Assembly (NCBI GenBank): GCA_020736575.1
Contig: JAGPYM010000009.1
Span: 310,001 to 374,000 of the forward strand
Direction: 5' to 3'
Length of the DNA: 64,000 bases
Source: Thelonectria olida
Lineage: Eukaryota > Ascomycota > Sordariomycetes > Hypocreales > Nectriaceae
The translations under genes were made by a program, and so were the position numbers. Positions within the stretch are counted from its first letter, which is position 1, and each line of letters opens with the position of its first letter. Below are positions 1 through 8,846 of this stretch, piece after piece. Below the pieces are notes generated by a model. It searched no databases and was not told the origin of the DNA. It saw only the letters and a program-made list of their open reading frames with translations.

Positions 1-582
1 CGTCCGACACCCCGGCTCTGTCGACCCAAGCAGTCGGTTCCTCCTGTTCGCTGTCTCTCGTGACGATGGGAATCTCTCTCTTGCGGTTGTTGGGGTACGG
101 TACCAGTCTCAACCCTTGGAGAGTTGGGCTCCGATTTCTGCACCCCCTGGCAACTCGACCTGTCCGAAGTGCATGCCTGCCTCGACGGGGGCCCTTGCAA
201 GCTGCAAAACCGAACAATAAACGCCCAAGAAGTTTATGGAGCAGAAGCCAGAACGGCACACACACGCTCTCACACACGGCACTTGTTCCTTTCCCCTTCC
301 CTTGCTTGTTGGCGATTTTATTTACTGATTACTTATTATTTAAATTAGGCCCCGTCTACCCCCCCTCCACTCTTCCGTTCCCGTCTTCTTTCCTCTTGTC
401 TAAGTTGACTCTGGTGTTGATCCCTTGTCCACCAAGTAACTGAACCTTGTTCCTTTTCCTCGGCGGCTTCGACTCGACTTATATCCGCCCGTGTCCTCTC
501 TTCTTGTCCCATTGTCTTCGTACTTTCTTGTTCATTCTCTCTTCCCGTTTGCTTCTCCCACTTAATCATCGATTACTCCAAC
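1..582. other. Upstream region of the 2EXR gene, CT-rich
   Basis: No convincing gene. From about 265 to 580 the + strand is strongly pyrimidine-rich (runs of CT and CCCC), which is the usual look of a promoter and 5' leader in filamentous fungi and points to the gene that starts at 583. The short open frames here have no recognisable domain. Confidence 0.6.
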
Positions 583-1402
583 ATGTGTACACCCGCCAAA
601 CCCCCCTCGGCTGCTTCAGACACGCCCACTTTCGTGAGTTTTAGCCTCGTCGATCACCCGCCTCCAGGACATGACACTGACCTCACTTTTCTCACCCCCC
701 TTGCAGCATTTCTTCCACAGACTTCCTACTGAGCTGCGTCTCAAGATTTGGGATTTCAACCGACCGCAGGTTCGCCTTGTCCCTGTCCGTTGCGGTTCGA
801 ATTGGTCTTGCTCTTCAGAGCCCGAGTCCCTGGGATCGACCCTCTCGCTTATCAGTGGTTGCACTTCGTCTGCCCCCATTCCAGCCAACCTCCATGTTTG
901 TACCGAATCCCGAACTGAAGCTCTGAAGCATTATCGCCTACGATTTGGTTTCGCCCGTGGTCTCGGCCAGGTTTTTTTCAACCCGGACAGCGACATCCTG
1001 TACTTTGGTCCCCGCGATGGCTTCATGGCCGCCGATTCCCAGTTTCACACGGCCATGTCCATGTGCGACCCCCACGAGCTCGCCGCCGTCCGGCGTGTTG
1101 CCATCAGCGATGCCCTGTTTTGGATCGACTCAACTTATCGCTCCATGACCGCCTCAAGCATGACAGTTGAGCTACTAAAACGTCTTCAAGCCCGCATGCC
1201 CGATCTTCAGGAAATCATTTTTGTGCCCCGCGAGGAGGAGTCTTTGGACTCGATATGGTCCGGTAGCCAGGAGCCCACCATGGTCTACGTCCGCATCGCC
1301 CGCCAGATCCAGACAGCTATTGCGACGTTGTGCGAGCAGACTCCATCCTGGACACCTCCACAGTGGAGGATCTTGCCTTTGAGCGCCTTTCCCAAGCCTT
1401 GA
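583..1402 (+). CDS. 2EXR-domain protein (fungal F-box-like family), two exons
   Basis: Spliced model: exon 1 583-633, intron 634-706 (GTGAGT...TTGCAG, 73 nt), exon 2 707-1402, giving 248 aa. The first exon codes for 17 residues, and the join restores a phenylalanine-rich lead-in followed by LPTELRLKIW (about residues 23-32), the N-terminal signature of 2EXR proteins, whose name comes from the E-x-R motif (here E26-L-R28). A second family hallmark, ANLHVCTESRTEAL, follows in the middle. There is no signal peptide or membrane segment. 2EXR proteins are common and often multi-copy in Pezizomycotina; their biochemical role is unknown, although the N-terminal helix resembles an F-box. An unspliced start at 671 (MTLTSLFSP...) would also be open, but the intron version joins the domain more naturally and has a better start context. 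Function beyond the family is not claimed. Confidence 0.82.
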
Positions 1403-2383
1403 GGACGCGGTGCTGTTGATGCTGTCGACTACTCTCTAGCGAGAGTAGACATTAACTCGAACCCATGACCGAGTTGATACCGGCAGTTGTCCTTACTGAC
1501 AACCCACACTCACTTAGCACTCGTTTCGAGTCCACCAAAATCTCCACAGCATTGGCAATACTGTACATAAGCGAAATCTCGCCGTCAACCGCATGGATCG
1601 ATACCCAAAACTCCCAGACCAGACCATGGCCCACGGCCCGCAAGCCGAGAGAACTCGAACAATCATCTCGATTTCGCAAATAGCATCACATCACCGCCTA
1701 CCCCTAAAATCAAAGCGCCGATTCCTGGCCGCTTCCGGAAGTTCCTGGTCTGGCACAGCTATCTCAAGACGCCGACCACTAATTTTTGCGCGTGGTTCGG
1801 CAACAGGACAACAGGCAAACAAACAAACACATCAATCTCTAATTAATACTGATCGGTAATGCTGGGGTTGTACGAGATGAGCGGCAAGATGGACCAAGAC
1901 GCTGTGGTAACACAGCAGAGAAAGGAAGAAGCAGCGGTGTGTACAATTGTAAGGGATCACTTGATGATGAAGAGAAGGAACCGGAAAAGGGACAGGAAAA
2001 CGGACCGCAAAAGGATAAGGGAATGGAAGGGAAAACAGGCGATGAATGAATGCATCTTTTGAGATTGCTCTCAGTGCCTCAAATTGTAAGATATCTTGTA
2101 CAGTCTTGCTCCAGCTATGACAAAGGGACGTCCCTGACGCCAATGCATTAATGCCATGTATAACGGATGTACCGTTTTTGTTCGTTACTTCGTTGAATCC
2201 TTGTCGAAATGCTCGTTTTCTCGTGACTGTCCTTCATCCTGTTTCTCTTCTTCGTCTTGCGTTTCTTCGAGCGCCTCGAGGGAAGACAGCTGCTCCACCC
2301 CATCTCAAAAGTGCCGTATCTTACTTACCGCGTGTGACAGTAACACGCACGAACACAAACACGCCTTTACTCGTACCACCCAA
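1403..2383. other. Intergenic, tail-to-tail between 2EXR gene and hydrolase
   Basis: Convergent 3' flanks. No coding frame with recognisable content. The stretch 1900-2040 is purine-rich on the + strand (GAAGGAACCGGAAAAGGGAC-like), with no obvious repeat unit. Confidence 0.6.
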
Positions 2384-4804
2384 TCAGCCGCTCGCAGCAT
2401 CTATCCGCTTCCCTCGCTCCTCTCCCTCGACGGGCCCCAAACCAATACCCTTCCGCCTCCCGCGCAACAACGCCTCCAGCGCGCGCCCCATGGCCGGCAT
2501 GTCGCCCAGCATGGTGATGTGGCCGCGCTCGGTGCACACGCGGCCGCCGCGGACGGTAGCGTAGCCCTCGGGCAGCATGGCCTCCTTTGCGAGGACGACG
2601 CCGTCGCCCGGGCGGAACAGCAGGTCGTCGTAGGCGTCCTGGCAGGGGATGGCGTCGCGGCAGGCGACCTGGGCGGCGTAGACGGTGGGGATGGACTTGC
2701 CGTACAGCAGGGCGAGCGGCGGGTAGGCGTTGCGGTCCTGGTGGGCGGGCGAGTGGGCGAGCTCGGCGCGGAAGCGGCGGATCGAGGCGAGCGTCTTGGT
2801 GAGGTAGGCGAGGAGGCGCTGGCGTTCGGGGTCGGAGGGGGGGGGCTCGTCTTGAGCGTGGGCGGTGGTGACGTGGTTGCCGAGCTGGGGGGCGATGGGG
2901 TTTCGACTCGCTGTGGTCGGCGAGGGCGGTTGTTGCTGCTGGGGTTGCTTGTCCGTCTTGCTGTCTGCTCTTGTCCTGAGGACATTTGGGATGCGGGAGG
3001 AGAAGGAGTTGGAGTGTGAGCGGCTCCGATTATACGGCGGGAGAGTCGGTGCCATACACGGGCTGAGATGCCACTTGGTCCATTCGTTTGCGTCGTAAAA
3101 GTCGATGTTGTACTCCTCGCCCGTGTTCTTGTCGACAAAGCAGAAGCCGTCTTCGGGCAGGAAGACAAAGGAGGTTCGGATGGAGAAGTTGACGCGGGCT
3201 GTGAGGAGTTTCTCGTTGAACAGCACCACGTCGCCGTGCCGCAGGGGGTTGAGGATGTTGATGCACCTCGAAGGGACGCCGGCATAGAGGACGCCCGAGA
3301 AGAGGTCTGGTCGCTGGTTGACGGCGTGTCGCGTGATGAGGCCGCCCAAGCTGTGGGCGATGACGAGGGCGCCGCGCGATTCCTTGGGGCCGGGTTTGTT
3401 GGAGGGCAGCCTCTGGAGAAACTCCTGCAGCTTGCGCGAAAGCAGGTGAGGGCTGAGACGCCAGTCGTAGCCGTAGTCCCAGACGCGCAGCTTCCCGGTG
3501 CGGGCGTTGTCGCACGACTGCAGCTTCTTGATGAACTTGCGGGAAATGTCAATGGGGCCAATGTGCGTGAGCATGCCCGAGGGCACGATGGTCTCGTCCA
3601 TCTTCTCCTCGTCCTCGTCTTCCAAACCGACTTCGAGGTTGACCTTGCGCATGTTGAGGCCGAGCTTGACGGGGGCCCAGACCTGTTGGTGAGGCGCCTC
3701 TGCCGACCGCAAGATGGAACCTCGATACCCTCCCATAATGACTACGTCCCCGGTGAGTTCCTCGAGGACTCTGTCTAGAGGGTCCTTGGGGGCTGGGTTC
3801 GCTTCCCGTGAGGAACCGAACTGCTGTCCCAGGGCTTCAGTCGAGTATACCGTGTGCAGCGAAAGCGAAGACTTCCAGGCCTGGCTGTACCGTTTGGGCA
3901 AACTCGGCATCTTGAAGTTGGGCACATCGGGGAGGCTGTCTTTGAGAGCCATGAACCGGATGTTGACCATTTCACGCACGTCCTGGAACCGGTCGTCGTC
4001 TCCTAGGGACGAGGCACGTGAGAGACTGTGGTAGAGGATGCTTTCGTCCGAAGTCACTCGACGGAGAACCTTGGGGCGGCTAGGAGATGCTGAAGATGAG
4101 GCTGGGGATGGACTTATGGCCTTGACTCGGGTTGGGTGAAGCGGTGGCCGCGTGAGAGGCGATCTTGAAGAAGCCCCCGAGGCCTGCAATTGGGCGGATG
4201 AGGAACTGCCTGCGGTGGTTTTCTCGGTGAAGCTGGAGAAGAAGTTGCTCGGCAGAGAGGGGAGAAGATGCGATGGCGGACTGAGAGACGGGAGCACCTT
4301 CTGTATTCTCCTCAATGCTTCCTGACCTGCTGATCTGGACCGAGTTCTGGTCGTTCCAAAAGCCGTGCCTAATACTCCCTTTGTAGGACGTCCTGTTGAT
4401 GCTGCTGGCAACGTCTTGGAGGGGAATGGTTTCGGCTGAGCCTGCCATGGCGAAGGCAGGGGATCTAGACCTGGCTGGTTCTTTGGTAGTTGGCCAAGCT
4501 TGGGCGGTTGGGGGATGCCGGGCGTCCTCTCTGGTGATGAAGTCGGTTCAGGCGAATCGCTGTCGGCATCTGAAGATATATCGAAGAGGCCACCGCCGCT
4601 GCGCTTGTCCAGGGCTGCCACCTTCTCAATGGCTGGCGTGTTTTGAGAAGTCAAGTGTCGAGCCTGAGCACTGAGAGCAGGTTGAAGAATGGCTTCGGCT
4701 TCGTCCTGGTTCTGAATGATGGAGTCTTCGTCTTGTATTTCCGGAGAGTCCATGGCTGGGTCTCGGAGATGGTTGGCGGGGGGTTCTACTGTGAGATTGG
4801 CCAT
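2384..4804 (-). CDS. LCAT/lipase-like alpha/beta hydrolase with long disordered N-terminus
   Basis: Single-exon gene of 806 aa. The ATG at 4804 (ACAATGGCC context) is the start; the frame stays open to 4849 but only through a TTG. Residues 1-300 are Ser/Pro-rich and low complexity. The catalytic half has the nucleophile elbow AHSLGG with Ser485, GVPSRCINILNPL after it, then likely acid Asp734 in GDGVV and base His762 in RGHITML, so a complete Ser-Asp-His triad can be seen. The arrangement fits the lecithin:cholesterol acyltransferase/phospholipase group of alpha/beta hydrolases, which transfer or release acyl chains from lipids; the actual substrate is unknown. There is no signal peptide, so a cytosolic or membrane-associated enzyme is more likely than a secreted lipase. 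A low-complexity Ser/Gln/Pro insertion lies at about residues 595-660, between the strand carrying the nucleophile and the acid residue. The gene is convergent with the 2EXR gene and divergent from the phosphatase gene. Confidence 0.82.
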   Translation of the reverse strand: MANLTVEPPANHLRDPAMDSPEIQDEDSIIQNQDEAEAILQPALSAQARHLTSQNTPAIEKVAALDKRSGGGLFDISSDADSDSPEPTSSPERTPGIPQPPKLGQLPKNQPGLDPLPSPWQAQPKPFPSKTLPAASTGRPTKGVLGTAFGTTRTRSRSAGQEALRRIQKVLPSLSPPSHLLPSLPSNFFSSFTEKTTAGSSSSAQLQASGASSRSPLTRPPLHPTRVKAISPSPASSSASPSRPKVLRRVTSDESILYHSLSRASSLGDDDRFQDVREMVNIRFMALKDSLPDVPNFKMPSLPKRYSQAWKSSLSLHTVYSTEALGQQFGSSREANPAPKDPLDRVLEELTGDVVIMGGYRGSILRSAEAPHQQVWAPVKLGLNMRKVNLEVGLEDEDEEKMDETIVPSGMLTHIGPIDISRKFIKKLQSCDNARTGKLRVWDYGYDWRLSPHLLSRKLQEFLQRLPSNKPGPKESRGALVIAHSLGGLITRHAVNQRPDLFSGVLYAGVPSRCINILNPLRHGDVVLFNEKLLTARVNFSIRTSFVFLPEDGFCFVDKNTGEEYNIDFYDANEWTKWHLSPCMAPTLPPYNRSRSHSNSFSSRIPNVLRTRADSKTDKQPQQQQPPSPTTASRNPIAPQLGNHVTTAHAQDEPPPSDPERQRLLAYLTKTLASIRRFRAELAHSPAHQDRNAYPPLALLYGKSIPTVYAAQVACRDAIPCQDAYDDLLFRPGDGVVLAKEAMLPEGYATVRGGRVCTERGHITMLGDMPAMGRALEALLRGRRKGIGLGPVEGEERGKRIDAASG

Positions 4805-6395
4805 TGTGAAGAGTCGAGAGATAGACGGAGGAGGTCGAAGGAGGGACAAGAAGAAGAAGAACGGCCAGTGCTCCTATGTTGAGGTGACATTACCCTTGCT
4901 CAAGTGACAGCTGTTGTTGTTGTTGTAAAGGGTCAAGGCTATCACGACAGTGCCTCGGCAAGGGAAGCAGGGATGAACAAGAGACGAAAAGACAAGAGAC
5001 AAGAGACTCTTAAGAGAAGAAGAACTAGTGGAACGGACAGAGTGCTATGGAAACGATTGGGCTGCGCCTCTTCCGGAGGACCCGGGCATGGATCAACCTG
5101 GGGGGGAGGGGACTCGCGGGGGATATTGGACGATTGAGTGATATTCTGCGATTCCTCGAGCGAATGTCTCACACAAGTCGATAGGGATGGTGATTGTTGT
5201 CGTTGCTGAGAAGGTGGCTTTTTGTTTCCTGTTGATTGCTGACATCATTCATGGATATATGCATGCAGATCGAGATACGAATAGTTAGTTGACCAAGGAT
5301 GGTAACTAATTAGATGGCGTCCTGTTGGCTGGGATAGCCGCTTACTTGATGAGGTCATGGTGTATGAGAAAAAAAAGACGGGGGACTTTTGGGGGAGCCA
5401 ATCGGCGTTCCTTTTATTGTTGGTCAATCAAGCTGAAAAGGCGGCAAAGTGAAGACACTATTAACTCGTTATGGTAGGAAGATTGTCACTGTCATTTTGT
5501 TCGTTGGTTGCTAGTAAGAGCTAATCCGTCCCCAGTACGAGGAACACCATGTACCTCACCGCTGCACGTGGCAATTACGGGGATCATACTATCAGTCGCA
5601 AGTTCCTTCCAAGCACAGCCTCCCCCTTGAATTCTAGAATGAAGCAACGTTGGAGATAGTCTGACTTGCCCTTGACCCAAGTGACTATGAAGAATCGCAT
5701 GTGATTATGGATATCAAGTTGCCCCTCCCCGCTGCGCGCAAAGGGGGGTATACGAATACGCTGCATCAAAGATCCGGAAACAGACCCCGAAACGGCGCCT
5801 TTTACCGTGGTTCTGACGAAAAGTCATATGTAAGCCCAGTGAATTGAGTCCTTTTCCCGCGGGTCGGCCGGCCGTATTGCGGGGGCACTTACACCGAATC
5901 CTCCTCCGGTTCACCCGTTGATGGCTTCTCATCCAAACTCGACCCGAGCACACCAAGTAATTGCATGTGATGCGAACTACCAACTCAATTGTACTTTGCA
6001 CATCTCGCCAAGATATTCCACATGGCGAGGATGATAATGCCAAGGGTCAGACAGACGCAAGAACCATTCGAGCACCCAATCATTAGTCACCAATTGCATT
6101 CATTTTTCGTACATCGTATCGCAACAATGCAACAATGCAACACTCAACAAGCCCCGGCCCCGGCCTCTCGACGCCGAACCCGCCGATTATGCCGGGCCAA
6201 CCCCACCAACGCTTGCCGTCATCGGCCCCAACCTCCCGTCCCAACCGTTCCCATGTCATCATCACCGCCATAAACACAACGCAGCATCTTTCGCCAATAT
6301 CATTATGCCATTGAGTGCGCATACTCTTCACTTTGGTCAACTATTCCAAAACTAGAAACCAGCCATACTTGCCCCCCGAAAAATAAACGTCCATC
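4805..6395. other. Divergent promoter region between hydrolase and acid phosphatase
   Basis: About 1.6 kb serving two head-to-head genes. No credible coding sequence: the open frames are short, Arg/Ser-rich and lack domains. A G-rich run (GGGGGGGAGGGG) lies near 5100 and a CACGTG site at 5565. The 120 bases before 6396 are C/T/A-rich, as expected of a leader. Confidence 0.55.
5565..5570. promoter_or_regulatory. CACGTG E-box upstream of the acid phosphatase gene
   Basis: A perfect palindromic CACGTG about 830 bases before the phosphatase start. In fungi this is the core site of bHLH factors such as Pho4/NUC-1 (phosphate) and Cbf1. A role here is inference only: a single 6-base match is expected by chance about once per 4 kb. 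Confidence 0.2.
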
Positions 6396-8003
6396 ATGAC
6401 AACCCTCGTCCCGCGCCCGCCCTACTCCGAATCAGAGCTCTCCTCTCTCTACCCTCCCCAGCTCCGTCTCCAACAGGTCCAAATCCTCCTCCGCCATGGC
6501 GAACGCACCCCCATCACCGCCCGCTTCCGCAATGCCGACCTCCCCGCCTTCTGGCCCTACTGCTCCGCCGCCCGCCGCCTCTCCTCCGCCATCCTCGACC
6601 CCAACGACGGCAACGCCCTCACCAGCCTGCAATGGCAGCGTCGCCTCGAAACCTTCTCCCACCAAAACGACGCCGCCGTCATAGCTTCAGGCCCCGCCGC
6701 AGAGCTCGACGCCATCTGTGACATGGGCATGCTCACCGACCGCGGCCGCGAAACCACCACCTTTCTTGGTCAACGCCTTCGTCACCTCTACGTCGACCAG
6801 CTCGCCTTCCTCCCCGCAACCCTCGCCGACGGCTTCCCTATATATCTCCGCGCCACGCCCGTCCCACGAGCCCTCGACTCTCTCCAGCAGACCTTCCACG
6901 GCCTGTACCCCCCGTCGCTGCGCGCCGCCGACCTGCCGCCTCCGACCATTCTCGTCCGATCGCCCGCCGACGAGACGCTGTTCCCCAACGATGGCAACTG
7001 TCGACGCTTCGCCGAGCTCGCGAGGGCCTTTGCCCAGCGCGCCGCGGTTCGCTGGAACGACACAGACGACATGGCTTTTCTGACAAAGAAGCTTGGCAAG
7101 TGGATGCCCGAGGACAATCCTCGCGTCGCCGTGGACTCGCATCCTCGTCTCAGCGGCCTCATGGACACCATCAACGCCACAAACGCTCACGGCCCAGCCA
7201 CGAAGCTGCCCAAGGAGTTCTACGACCCGGAAGTCAAGCGCATCATCGAGAAGATCGGCGTCGAGGAGTGGTACGCCGGATACAAGGAAAGCGAAGAGTA
7301 CCGCACCTTGGGCATCGGCGGTCTCCTCGGTGACGTCGTCGCCCGCATGGTCGGCAGCGCCGAACACTCGACCGCCGACGGAGAGTACGAACTCGCCTCG
7401 CTCAAGGGCGCAACGGCTCCCGTCCGCTTCGGCATGAGCGGCTGTCACGACACCACTCTCGCCGGCGCCCTCGCCAGTCTCGGCGCATATGACACCGAAG
7501 CATGGCCGCCGTTCACCAGCCACATAGCCATCGAGCTCTTCCGTCACGCAAACCAACCACCTGCCTCGCCCCCCAAACCCAGCAGCAGCAACAGTCTTCT
7601 TTCGTCTTGGTTTGGATGGGCGGCGAAGTCTTCCAGCGCTGCGGGGTCGCCCCCTCCGGGAATCGGGCGGAAGAAGACACCAGAGTTGACCAAAGACGAA
7701 AAGGCACATTTGCAAGGCTACTACGTCCGTCTCCGATATAATGATCGCCCGGTGACGATTCCTGGATGTAAACCCGCAGGAAAGCATCTTGAAGGCGACG
7801 AATCGTTTTGCACCCTAGTAGGCCCCCTTCCGTCTGAACTCTTGACCAAATCCCCCTTTCTGCTCGAGCTAACGGCCTCTTTCCAACAGGAGGCGTTCAA
7901 AGCCATTGTCGACAAATTTACACCTCAAAACTGGAAACAGCAGTGTCGCTCAAACATCAAGGAACCTGCTTTCCCAGCGAAGCCAGAGCCTGCCGGATAC
8001 TGA
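6396..8003 (+). CDS. Histidine acid phosphatase family protein, intracellular type
   Basis: Intronless gene of 535 aa, start at 6396 (ATCATGACA). The N-terminal catalytic motif RHGERTP lies at residues 33-39, with His34 as the expected phosphohistidine nucleophile, and the proton donor motif HD is at His351-Asp352 in SGCHDTTLAGAL; both are diagnostic of branch-2 histidine acid phosphatases. A further conserved region with TPVPRALDSLQQTF (RxxxS/T pattern) sits in between. No signal peptide or GPI signal is present, unlike secreted fungal phytases and acid phosphatases, so it probably acts inside the cell; relatives include lysophosphatidic acid and other intracellular phosphomonoesterases, and the substrate cannot be told. 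A Ser/Pro-rich low-complexity insert (about residues 385-425) interrupts the C-terminal half. The third codon position is very C-rich, suggesting good expression. Confidence 0.88.
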   Translation: MTTLVPRPPYSESELSSLYPPQLRLQQVQILLRHGERTPITARFRNADLPAFWPYCSAARRLSSAILDPNDGNALTSLQWQRRLETFSHQNDAAVIASGPAAELDAICDMGMLTDRGRETTTFLGQRLRHLYVDQLAFLPATLADGFPIYLRATPVPRALDSLQQTFHGLYPPSLRAADLPPPTILVRSPADETLFPNDGNCRRFAELARAFAQRAAVRWNDTDDMAFLTKKLGKWMPEDNPRVAVDSHPRLSGLMDTINATNAHGPATKLPKEFYDPEVKRIIEKIGVEEWYAGYKESEEYRTLGIGGLLGDVVARMVGSAEHSTADGEYELASLKGATAPVRFGMSGCHDTTLAGALASLGAYDTEAWPPFTSHIAIELFRHANQPPASPPKPSSSNSLLSSWFGWAAKSSSAAGSPPPGIGRKKTPELTKDEKAHLQGYYVRLRYNDRPVTIPGCKPAGKHLEGDESFCTLVGPLPSELLTKSPFLLELTASFQQEAFKAIVDKFTPQNWKQQCRSNIKEPAFPAKPEPAGY

Positions 8004-8846
8004 GTAAGCGAAAACAAGAAAGTTCGCCCCCTGTCTAACGCCTATTAACAAATCAAAGAATTGCCTTGCCTTGGTCACTTTGACGCTTGGGGAGTATGGG
8101 GGGCATTTCCTATCCTGTATAAATTTCGCCGCTGGAACGGCCCCTCGCTCGCATTCTTACCGGTAACTTGGATAAAAAGACTAATAAAGTAGGCCAAATA
8201 GAGAGTAGGCAGGTAAACATTACTAGTCCTTAGTACTAAATAGACATCTAAACGAGATGTCCTCATGAGAGCATTTTAGACGAACACATTAGGTTTCCTA
8301 GGGCAAAGACAAGAGCATCTATCACAGCGAACTTCAGTATTACAAAGCATAGAGCTAATCAGATCTTGATCTGTATTCAACTATAAACTTAACCAATACT
8401 CCGCAATAGACATACATGCAGATGATACATCCTCTCACATCCTCCCAAGACCTGGTATTTATTGCCTTTCATCATCACACAGCCTCCTGCTCTTCAGCCG
8501 TGAGGTCCCCTCCTCTCTGGGGACTTATTAATCACAAACTCATCTCGTACCGCAACATCATGACCATGACGTCGACGAGTCAAATGGCCCAGCTCGCACT
8601 CAGCCCAAAGACAAACAACCATCTCGCGCCAGGGGAATACCCGGGAAAAAGGTAGATCCAACATCATACACCGAATGAGGTAATTATCAAGAAAAAGGGG
8701 GATTGAAACAAAGAAATGAGGCATGTGTAAACCCAACATGAAAAGACAAGGCACTAAGACCCGTTCGGCAATTACAACAAGTAAACAATTTTTTTTCCCG
8801 TTCTTCTCGTCCGCGCAGAGTGAATTCATGCCAAACACCAGTTTCA
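8004..8846. other. Tail-to-tail intergenic region, acid phosphatase / nrd1
   Basis: Shared 3' flank of two convergent genes. AATAAA at 8183-8188 is a plausible poly(A) signal for the phosphatase transcript. No coding content recognised. Confidence 0.6.

Noticed and set aside
2156..3019. Long + strand open frame (287 codons) opposite the hydrolase gene
   Set aside because: It is antisense to the C-terminal catalytic part of the hydrolase, is made of Gly/Val/Ala/Arg as expected from the complement of GC-rich codons, and has no domain.
4805..4849. N-terminal extension of the hydrolase to 4849
   Set aside because: The extension begins at TTG, not ATG; the ATG at 4804 has a good context.
6687..7787. 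Minus-strand open frame of 366 codons opposite the acid phosphatase
   Set aside because: A shadow of a gene with C-biased third positions; no motif, and the real gene on the + strand has complete catalytic motifs.
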